Source: Crocinitomicaceae bacterium
GTDB taxonomy: Bacteria > Bacteroidota > Bacteroidia > Flavobacteriales_D > Crocinitomicaceae
DNA length: 8,134 nucleotides
Assembly (NCBI GenBank): GCA_015662935.1
Contig: DQTF01000237.1
Location: 1 to 8,134 of the forward strand
Direction of reading: 5' to 3'
The notes under the pieces are model-generated. The model was given only the letters and a program-made list of their open reading frames with translations. It ran no database searches and had not been told where the DNA came from. Position numbers and translations under genes: made by a program. Shown one piece after another: positions 1 through 6,314 of the stretch (within the stretch, counting starts at the first letter, position 1; every line of letters starts with the position of its first letter).

Positions 1-3000
1 AAACATCTTTTTCAACAAGATTTTGCAGAAGCACACAACGCAACAGCTGATGTTGAGGCAACGACTCGTTGTTTTTTAGAATTAATTAGAAGAGGAGTCT
101 TTTCTCCTGCAGAATTACAGCAAGAGGATAAATACATTGAAGATTTTAAGGAATTTAATCCTGCTCCAATAGGTTTAATTGGGTTAAAACATCTAAATCT
201 AAAAGAAGAAAGTGCTAAACTAGCTGTCGAAGAAGAAGATGAACTCGCAAACATAGATAAGTCTGAAGCCTTAGGTACACTTGCTGATTATTCATTTGCA
301 CATCTTCATAATCATACGCAATTTTCCATTCTTCAATCAACAATAGACATCAATTCTTTAGTTGCCACGGCTGGAAAAATGAACATGCGTGCTGTTGCAA
401 TGACTGATACCGGAAACATGATGGCTGCTTTTCATTTTGAAAGAGCAGTAAGTAATTATAACAAAGCGCAAGAAGAGAAAAAGAAAGAAGCGGAAGAAAA
501 AGGAGAAGTTTATGAATACACAGAACTTCTTCCTATCATTGGTTGTGAATTCAATGTTTGCGGAGATCATACGAATAAGAGCGTTAAGGACAATGGGTAT
601 CAAGTTGTCTTTCTAGCAAAGAACAAGAAAGGTTATCACAACTTGATTAAATTAGCTTCAATTGCTTACACAGAGGGAATGTATTACGTTCCTCGTATTG
701 ATAAAAAGCTGATTGAAGAATACAAAGCGGATATCATCGTTTTAACGGGTAACTTGTATGGAGAAGTTCCTAATCTAATTTTAAATGTAGGAGAAAAGCA
801 AGCTGAAGAAGCTTTGCTTTGGTGGAAGTCCATTTTTCAAGACAATTTGTACGTTGAAATTATGCGACACGGTCAAGAAAATGAACGTAGAGTAAACGCA
901 ACTTTGATAGAATTAGCAAAGAAGCATTCTGTAAAATTAGTTGCAACAAATAATACTTATTATATTGATAAAGAGAGCGCTGAGTCACATGACCTATTGC
1001 TTTGCATTAAAGATAATGAATTAGTTGAAACGCCAAAAGGTAGAGGGCGAGGTTTTCGTTATGCGCTTGATAATGAGGAATACTATTTCAAGTCTCAAGA
1101 CCAAATGAAGGAGTTGTTTTTGGATCTTCCAGAGGCAATTATGTCCATTGATGAAATTATTGATCAAGTCGAACACTATCCGCTTGCAAGAGAAGTTTTG
1201 TTGCCTGCATATGAGATTCCTGAAGAATTTCAAGATGCCGAAGATGAGAAGGATGGTGGAAAGAGAGGTGAAAATAACTACCTACGACATCTGACTTATG
1301 AAGGAGCAAAGAAACGCTACGAAGAAATTACGGATGAGATTAAAGAACGACTTGATTTTGAATTGTCTGTCATTGAGAATACGGGTTATCCTGGTTATTT
1401 TCTGATTGTTCAAGATTTCATACAAGCCGCAAGAGATATGGGCGTTTCGGTTGGACCAGGTCGTGGTTCTGCTGCAGGTTCTGCTGTTGCTTATTGTACG
1501 TGGATAACCAATATTGATCCCATTAAATATGATCTACTTTTTGAGCGTTTCTTAAATCCTGATCGTATTTCCATGCCAGATATCGATATTGATTTTGACG
1601 ATGAAGGTCGTGGACGTGTAATTGATTGGGTGATTGAGAAATACGGTTCTAATCAAGTTGCACAGATTATCACCTATGGAACAATGGCTGCAAAGTCTTC
1701 TATACGAGATGTGTCAAGAGTTTTGGACTTGCCATTGTCAGATGCTGATAGAATAGCGAAACTGGTTCCAGATATTAAGCTTAACAAGATTTTTGGACTT
1801 TCTGATCTCGATTTAAGAGAGAAATTAAAAAATAATCAAGATGATATCAATCGAGCGAATGAGTTAAAAACAATTGCTGCTGGAAACGACTTACAGTCAA
1901 AAGTAGTTAAGCAAGCAATTCAATTAGAAGGCTCGGTTAGAAACACTGGAATTCATGCCTGTGGAGTAATTATTACTCCAGATGACATTACCAACTATGT
2001 TCCTGTTGCCTTGGCAAAAGACACAGGAATGTTCTGTACGCAATTTGATAATTCTGTTGCGGAAGATGCAGGACTGCTTAAAATGGATTTCTTAGGACTA
2101 AAAACCTTGACCTTAATCAAGCATGCAGTTGCAAATGTTAAGTTAACTAAGGATGAAGATCTTGATCCAGATACTTTTCCAATAGATGATGAAGCAACTT
2201 ATGAATTGTTTCAACGAGGAGAAACAGTAGGTATATTTCAGTATGAATCAGACGGGATGCGTAAGTATATGCGCGAATTAAAACCGACTGTATTTGCCGA
2301 TTTAATTGCAATGAACGCCTTGTATCGTCCAGGTCCGTTGGAGTATATCCCGTCTTTCATTAAAAGAAAACACGGTGAAGAAGAAATTGTTTACGATGTT
2401 GATGCATGTGAAGAATACTTAGGCGAAACATACGGAATTACAGTTTACCAAGAGCAAGTAATGTTGCTTTCTCAAAGTTTGGCAGGCTTTACAAAAGGTG
2501 AAGCAGATACCCTTCGTAAAGCGATGGGTAAGAAGCAGAAGTATATTTTGGATAAAATGAAGCCTATTTTCTTGGAAAGAGGAGGTGAAAATGGTCATGA
2601 TACAGTAGCTCTAGAGAAAATATGGAAGGATTGGGAAGCATTTGCATCTTACGCCTTTAATAAGTCTCACTCAACTTGCTATGCGTGGATCGCTTATCAA
2701 ACTGCTTACTTGAAAGCGAATTATGCCGCAGAATATATGGCTTCTGTTTTGAGTAATAACATGAATGACATTAAGCAAGTCTCTTTCTTCATGGAAGAAT
2801 GTAAACGTATGGGGTTAGAGGTTCTAGGTCCAGATGTCAACGAGTCTAATTATCATTTTACTGTAAACAAAGCAGGTGCAATTCGTTTTGGCCTTGGTGC
2901 TATAAAAGGCTTAGGTGCCGGACCGGTTGAAGCAATTATTGCTGCTAGAGAAAATGAGGGAGATTTTAAAGACATTTTTGATTTTGCGAAAAGAAATAAC

Positions 3001-3882
3001 TTAAGAGTTTGCACCAAAAAAGCATTTGAAAGTCTTGCGTATGCAGGAGGATTCGATTCCTTTAAAAATGTGCATAGGGCGCAGTATTTCCAAGAAGATA
3101 CAAGTGGAAAAACATTTATGGAGAATGTCATGAAATTCGGTGCAGGATTTCAAGATAGTGTGAATTCAAATCAAGCTTCTCTTTTTGGAGAGGATAGTGG
3201 TGCTGAATTGCCTCCTCCAGTGATTCCTTATTCTGAAGAATGGGGGAATATTTACGCCTTGAACAAGGAAAAAGAAGTCGTTGGGATTTATATTTCAGGA
3301 CATCCACTAGATGATTTTAAAATTGAAATAGATGCATTTTGCAATGGGAACGTTGGAATGTTAAATAACCTAGAAGAGAATAGAGGCAAAGACCTATTGA
3401 TTGCTGGTGTAATAACAGAAGGAGAACATCGAACCACACGAAAAGGCGATCCTTTTGGAACAATAGTTATTGAAGACTATGCCGATTCTACAAAATTATT
3501 CTTGTGGAGAGAAGATTATCTAAAATACGATCACTTCTTAAAACCAGGGACTTTTGTTTATTTAAAAGGAAGGATTGATTTGTCGAGATGGAATAAATTG
3601 GAGTTTAATATCCATTCAATTGACATGTTGCATAACTTAAAAGAGACTAGAGCAAATGCAATTCATTTAAAAGTAGCAACTTCCGCCTTGGATCAACGTT
3701 TAATTACTGATTTAAATACATTAATAACTGAGAACTCTGGTAATTGCGCTTTGCATTTTACTGTTTACGATTCTCTAGATGGAGTGGAAGTCAGGATGCC
3801 TTCAAAAACCTTCAAGGTGGAACTTAGTAAAGAATTATTCCAAGGATTGGAGGAATTAGATTTAGAATTTAAGATTAAGTAA
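1..3882 (+). CDS. dnaE: DNA polymerase III alpha subunit with fused N-terminal DnaQ-type exonuclease (5' end missing)
   Basis: Catalytic subunit of the replicative DNA polymerase. The frame is open from base 1, so the gene starts left of the window; ATG 379 is internal, because family sequence continues upstream of it. Numbering from the first codon, 1293 residues are visible. Residues 1-50 are the tail of a DnaQ-type proofreading exonuclease, with the ExoIII signature H12-N-A-T-A-D17. A PHP domain begins at HLHNHT (101-106). The polymerase core has GPGRGS (485-490), the acidic cluster PDIDIDFDD (526-534, with D527, D529 and D531) and MDFLGL with D696, matching the known catalytic aspartates. 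NKSHS and a helix-hairpin-helix region (GLGAIKGLGAG) follow. A clamp-binding motif QASLF lies at 1058-1062, and an OB-fold spans roughly 1132-1210. Flavobacterial exonuclease-PHP-polymerase fusions are about 1450-1500 residues, so perhaps 150-170 residues are missing. Several PHP metal ligands are replaced (see findings). Ends in TAA, immediately followed by a terminator. Identification is secure. Confidence 0.98.
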   Translation, partial: KHLFQQDFAEAHNATADVEATTRCFLELIRRGVFSPAELQQEDKYIEDFKEFNPAPIGLIGLKHLNLKEESAKLAVEEEDELANIDKSEALGTLADYSFAHLHNHTQFSILQSTIDINSLVATAGKMNMRAVAMTDTGNMMAAFHFERAVSNYNKAQEEKKKEAEEKGEVYEYTELLPIIGCEFNVCGDHTNKSVKDNGYQVVFLAKNKKGYHNLIKLASIAYTEGMYYVPRIDKKLIEEYKADIIVLTGNLYGEVPNLILNVGEKQAEEALLWWKSIFQDNLYVEIMRHGQENERRVNATLIELAKKHSVKLVATNNTYYIDKESAESHDLLLCIKDNELVETPKGRGRGFRYALDNEEYYFKSQDQMKELFLDLPEAIMSIDEIIDQVEHYPLAREVLLPAYEIPEEFQDAEDEKDGGKRGENNYLRHLTYEGAKKRYEEITDEIKERLDFELSVIENTGYPGYFLIVQDFIQAARDMGVSVGPGRGSAAGSAVAYCTWITNIDPIKYDLLFERFLNPDRISMPDIDIDFDDEGRGRVIDWVIEKYGSNQVAQIITYGTMAAKSSIRDVSRVLDLPLSDADRIAKLVPDIKLNKIFGLSDLDLREKLKNNQDDINRANELKTIAAGNDLQSKVVKQAIQLEGSVRNTGIHACGVIITPDDITNYVPVALAKDTGMFCTQFDNSVAEDAGLLKMDFLGLKTLTLIKHAVANVKLTKDEDLDPDTFPIDDEATYELFQRGETVGIFQYESDGMRKYMRELKPTVFADLIAMNALYRPGPLEYIPSFIKRKHGEEEIVYDVDACEEYLGETYGITVYQEQVMLLSQSLAGFTKGEADTLRKAMGKKQKYILDKMKPIFLERGGENGHDTVALEKIWKDWEAFASYAFNKSHSTCYAWIAYQTAYLKANYAAEYMASVLSNNMNDIKQVSFFMEECKRMGLEVLGPDVNESNYHFTVNKAGAIRFGLGAIKGLGAGPVEAIIAARENEGDFKDIFDFAKRNNLRVCTKKAFESLAYAGGFDSFKNVHRAQYFQEDTSGKTFMENVMKFGAGFQDSVNSNQASLFGEDSGAELPPPVIPYSEEWGNIYALNKEKEVVGIYISGHPLDDFKIEIDAFCNGNVGMLNNLEENRGKDLLIAGVITEGEHRTTRKGDPFGTIVIEDYADSTKLFLWREDYLKYDHFLKPGTFVYLKGRIDLSRWNKLEFNIHSIDMLHNLKETRANAIHLKVATSALDQRLITDLNTLITENSGNCALHFTVYDSLDGVEVRMPSKTFKVELSKELFQGLEELDLEFKIK

Positions 3883-3912
3883 AAAAGTCGAGCATTAATA
3901 TGCTCGACTTTT
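3883..3912. terminator. Bidirectional rho-independent terminator between convergent genes
   Basis: A perfect inverted repeat has 13-base arms AAAAGTCGAGCAT (3883-3895) and ATGCTCGACTTTT (3900-3912) around the loop TAAT. Read on the plus strand it ends in a T run, and read on the minus strand it ends in six Ts (the complement of 3881-3886). It begins directly after the dnaE stop codon and lies 22 bases beyond the stop of the opposing thiolase gene, so it can end transcription from both sides. Confidence 0.9.
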
Positions 3913-3934
3913 AATATCTTATTTTGTCTGTGAA

Positions 3935-5113
3935 TTATACATTCTCAATCACCATAGCAGAAGCACCTCCACCGCCATTGCAAATTGCCGCAGCACCATA
4001 TTTACCGCCGTTTTGCTTAAGTACATTGATTAATGTTACAATGATTCTTGATCCGCTATTCCCTAGAGGATGTCCTAAAGAAACTGCTCCTCCGTTGACA
4101 TCAACATTTGCAGGATTTAATCCTAGTTTTTGAATATTCACTAATCCAACAACTGAAAAAGCTTGGTTCAATTCCCAATAGTCAATATCAGCAACAGAAA
4201 GGTTTGCTTTTTTCAAAGCAACAGGAACGGCTTTAGATGGGGCAGTAGTAAACCATTCTGGTTCATGAGCGGCATCACCATATCCTACAATTTTTGCAAT
4301 TGGCTTAATTCCTAATTCTTCTGCTTTTTCTTTACTCATTAAAACAAGGGCAGAAGCACCATCGTTAAGTGTAGATGCATTGGCAGCAGTTACTGATCCT
4401 TCTTTCGAGAATACAGCACGTAATTGAGGAATCTTCTCCAATTTTACATTGCTAAATTCTTCATCTTTATCTACGATAATAGCATCACCTCGTCTCTGAG
4501 GAACTTCAACAGGCACTATTTCATCATTAAATCTTCCAGCATCCCAAGCCGCAGCAGAACGTTTATATGATTCTATTGCGAAATTATCTTGATCTTCTCT
4601 TGTGATTCCATACTCAGTTGCACAGTTGTCTGCACAAACTCCCATATGAACCTTATTGTATACATCTGTAAGACCATCTTTAACAAGACCGTCTATCATT
4701 TTTACATCTCCTAGTTTAGTTGCTTTTCTAGCATTGTAGTAATGAGGCACCATGCTCATATTCTCCATTCCCCCTGCAATAACGACATCATTGTCACCGC
4801 AAAGAATAGATTGGGTTGCTAAGCTAAGCGCCTTCATTCCAGATGCACAAACCTTATTGATTGTTGTAGCAGGAACATCATTTGTAATTCCTGCGAAAAT
4901 AGCAGCCTGTCTAGCAGGAGCTTGTCCTAAATTTGCTTGAAGAACATTTCCCATGAATACTTCTTCTACTTTATCAGCAGAAATTCCGGCTTTATTCATT
5001 GCTCCTTTAATTGCAGTTGCTCCTAGTTGAGTAGCCGGAACAGATGATAAAGCTCCACCAAAACTTCCCATCGGTGTTCTTACTGCCGATATGATATATA
5101 CTTCTTTGCTCAT
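3935..5113 (-). CDS. Acetyl-CoA C-acetyltransferase (thiolase, biosynthetic type)
   Basis: Thiolases of this type reversibly condense two acetyl-CoA to acetoacetyl-CoA in the cytoplasm, feeding ketone, isoprenoid or fatty-acid breakdown routes; the direction used here cannot be told. The protein has 392 residues, the same length as the Zoogloea PhaA thiolase, and its catalytic residues fall at the same numbers: nucleophile C89 (KVCASGM), N316, H348 (GGAVSLGHP) and C378 (CNGGGGAS). HMG at 156-158 and the C-terminal GGGG loop are also typical. One departure is NQAF at 316-319 where the family usually has NEAF. The start is placed at MSKEVYIISAVRTP, the usual thiolase N-terminus. In-frame upstream starts at 5137 and 5140 lie inside or before the predicted promoter and would add non-family residues. 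No Shine-Dalgarno is present. The gene is monocistronic as far as visible, convergent with dnaE and divergent from the DUF3078 gene. The symbol is left blank because atoB, phaA and thlA cannot be separated by sequence alone. Confidence 0.96.
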   Translation of the reverse strand: MSKEVYIISAVRTPMGSFGGALSSVPATQLGATAIKGAMNKAGISADKVEEVFMGNVLQANLGQAPARQAAIFAGITNDVPATTINKVCASGMKALSLATQSILCGDNDVVIAGGMENMSMVPHYYNARKATKLGDVKMIDGLVKDGLTDVYNKVHMGVCADNCATEYGITREDQDNFAIESYKRSAAAWDAGRFNDEIVPVEVPQRRGDAIIVDKDEEFSNVKLEKIPQLRAVFSKEGSVTAANASTLNDGASALVLMSKEKAEELGIKPIAKIVGYGDAAHEPEWFTTAPSKAVPVALKKANLSVADIDYWELNQAFSVVGLVNIQKLGLNPANVDVNGGAVSLGHPLGNSGSRIIVTLINVLKQNGGKYGAAAICNGGGGASAMVIENV

Positions 5114-5137
5114 AATATAGTTTGATTTTATGTTCAT

Positions 5138-5145
5138 CAAAAATA
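5138..5145 (-). promoter_or_regulatory. Bacteroidota-type -7 box of the thiolase gene
   Basis: The minus strand reads TATTTTTG, a perfect match to the Bacteroidota -7 consensus TAnnTTTG. Transcription would start a few bases downstream, near 5131-5134, giving a leader of about 18-20 nt before the ATG at 5113. No clear TTTG -33 element sits at the usual 17-23 base spacing, so the call rests on the -7 box and its position. Such boxes also occur by chance in AT-rich DNA. Confidence 0.5.
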
Positions 5146-5201
5146 GTGATTTCTTGACGAAATAAAATGCTTTTTTACAAAATTGTACATTCTACCAATT
5201 G

Positions 5202-5226
5202 CTAAATTTTAGTTAAATACACTAAA
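5202..5226. repeat. Alternating CTAAA/TTTAG repeats in the divergent promoter region (possible operator)
   Basis: CTAAA (5202-5206), TTTAG (5208-5212) and CTAAA (5222-5226) alternate in orientation. The first pair forms an 11-base near-palindrome, and TTTAGT (5208-5213) with ACTAAA (5221-5226) forms a 6-base inverted repeat with a 7-base spacer. The array lies 17-41 bases upstream of the plus-strand -7 box. It could be a regulator site shared by the two divergent genes, but very AT-rich DNA readily gives such matches. Confidence 0.2.
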
Positions 5227-5242
5227 CTTTAATTGACTTGTT

Positions 5243-5250
5243 TATCTTTG
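5243..5250 (+). promoter_or_regulatory. Bacteroidota-type -7 box of the DUF3078 gene
   Basis: TATCTTTG matches TAnnTTTG exactly. The predicted start of transcription is near 5254-5257, giving a leader of about 17-20 nt made largely of an A tract (5254-5263) before the ATG at 5274. A-rich leaders without Shine-Dalgarno are normal in this phylum. No TTTG is found at the expected -33 distance. Confidence 0.6.
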
Positions 5251-5273
5251 CGCAAAAAAAAAACTATCGAAAT

Positions 5274-6224
5274 ATGAAAAATTTAATTTTAGCAACAATC
5301 ACTCTTTGTCTTTTTAGTGTAAGTTTTGCTCAAACGGATTCAGTACCAGCACCAGTTGATCCTAATTGGAAGTTGCAAAGCATCTACGGACTAAACGGTA
5401 CGCAATCTTCTTTTGTGAACTGGAATGCAGGTGGACGAAACAATATCTCAATTCTAGGTTATATTTCTGCTACAGCTAATTACAAGAAAAATACTTTAAA
5501 ATGGGATAATTCTTTGGATTTAGCTTTGGGTGGGATTCAATACATTGGAGTAGGGGCTCCAAAGCAACTTCAAAAAACGGATGATAAGATTGACTTTTCT
5601 ACAAACGTTGGTTTAAGAATGAAAGAGCACTGGTATTATTCTTTGTTAGGTTCTTTTAAGACTCAGTTCTTGGATGGTTATTCATATCCGAATGATTCTA
5701 TTAGAGTTTCGGGAATGATGGCGCCAGGCTACGCTACTATAGCTTTGGGTGTTGAGTACAAGCCAAATGATAATTTTATGATGTTTATTTCTCCTTTAGC
5801 TTCTAAAATGACGTTTGTTCAAATTCAACATTTAGCTGATGCTGGCGCTTTTGGGGTTGATAAGGCAGAATATGATTTGTTGGGGAATGTTATTTCAAAC
5901 GGTAAAAGATTTAGAGGTGAGTTTGGTGCATATTTTAAAATGACATACAATAAAGACTTGGCGAAGAATATCAATTTGAAAACAAAATTGGAACTCTTCT
6001 CAAATTACGCAAATAATCCACAAAATATTGATGTTAACGCAGATGTCTTGTTCAGCTTTAAAATAAATAATTGGATGTCTGCTTCATTAAATTGGACGTT
6101 AATATACGATGATGATATAGATATCAGAGATGTTAAAGGAAATGTAGGGCCACGAACTCAATTTAAGTCAGTACTTGGATTAGGAGTTTCTTACACAATG
6201 AGAAATTTCACAGTTAAGAAATAA
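5274..6224 (+). CDS. DUF3078 family exported protein, predicted outer-membrane beta-barrel
   Basis: The protein has 316 residues with a clear Sec signal peptide: MKN, a hydrophobic core (about residues 4-15) and a likely cut after SFA19, leaving Q20. The mature part matches the family pattern as I recall it. It has an early WK, a SFVNWNAGGRN segment, repeated amphipathic beta strands ending in aromatic residues (ATANYKKNTLKWDNSLDLALG), then KTDDKID, HWYYSLLGSFKTQF, an APGYATIALGVEYKPND stretch and SPLASKMTFV. This strand pattern suggests an outer-membrane barrel. DUF3078 has no established molecular function and none is assigned here. The start at 5274 is preferred because the longer reading from TTG 5238 would begin upstream of the -7 box and place 12 extra residues before the signal peptide. 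A strong terminator follows the stop, so co-transcription with the next gene is unlikely. Confidence 0.88.
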   Translation: MKNLILATITLCLFSVSFAQTDSVPAPVDPNWKLQSIYGLNGTQSSFVNWNAGGRNNISILGYISATANYKKNTLKWDNSLDLALGGIQYIGVGAPKQLQKTDDKIDFSTNVGLRMKEHWYYSLLGSFKTQFLDGYSYPNDSIRVSGMMAPGYATIALGVEYKPNDNFMMFISPLASKMTFVQIQHLADAGAFGVDKAEYDLLGNVISNGKRFRGEFGAYFKMTYNKDLAKNINLKTKLELFSNYANNPQNIDVNADVLFSFKINNWMSASLNWTLIYDDDIDIRDVKGNVGPRTQFKSVLGLGVSYTMRNFTVKK

Positions 6225-6242
6225 TCGAACCTTTTTTAATTG

Positions 6243-6278
6243 AATAGTGAATGTCGTTTGACATTCACTATTTTTTTT
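6243..6278 (+). terminator. Strong rho-independent terminator after the DUF3078 gene
   Basis: A perfect 13-bp stem, AATAGTGAATGTC (6243-6255) paired with GACATTCACTATT (6260-6272), closes a GTTT loop. It runs into a run of eight Ts (6271-6278). It begins 18 bases after the stop codon. The 5' side has no matching A tract, so it should act on plus-strand transcripts only. Confidence 0.92.
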
Positions 6279-6308
6279 GCTCTATTCTTTCTTAGTTTGT
6301 TATTTTTG
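6276..6308 (+). promoter_or_regulatory. Consensus Bacteroidota promoter of the vWA gene, overlapping the terminator T tract
   Basis: A -33 element TTTG (6276-6279) is followed after 21 bases by the -7 box TATTTTTG (6301-6308). Both match the Bacteroidota sigma-A consensus and the spacing is within the known 17-23 range. Three bases of the -33 element are the last Ts of the preceding terminator. The predicted transcription start, a few bases after 6308, falls on or next to the ATG at 6315. Confidence 0.6.
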
Positions 6309-6314
6309 ATGCAC

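Noticed and set aside
12..603. Minus-strand open frames of about 80 codons at 12-254 and 358-603
   Set aside because: They lie antisense to the conserved dnaE frame, show low-complexity Ser or Phe runs, and have no recognisable family or promoter.
1021..3131. Minus-strand open frames at 1021-1233 and 2853-3131
   Set aside because: Both are shadows of dnaE codons with no domain or start context.
379..3882. ATG 379 as the start of the polymerase gene
   Set aside because: The frame is open to base 1 and encodes exonuclease and PHP sequence typical of the family, so this Met is internal.
3924..4940. Plus-strand open frames at 3924-4133 and 4752-4940
   Set aside because: Both are antisense to the thiolase, whose catalytic motifs are in the other strand; they resemble nothing known.
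5238..5273. TTG 5238 as an earlier start of the DUF3078 gene
   Set aside because: It lies upstream of the predicted promoter box and would put a non-hydrophobic extension before a clear signal peptide.
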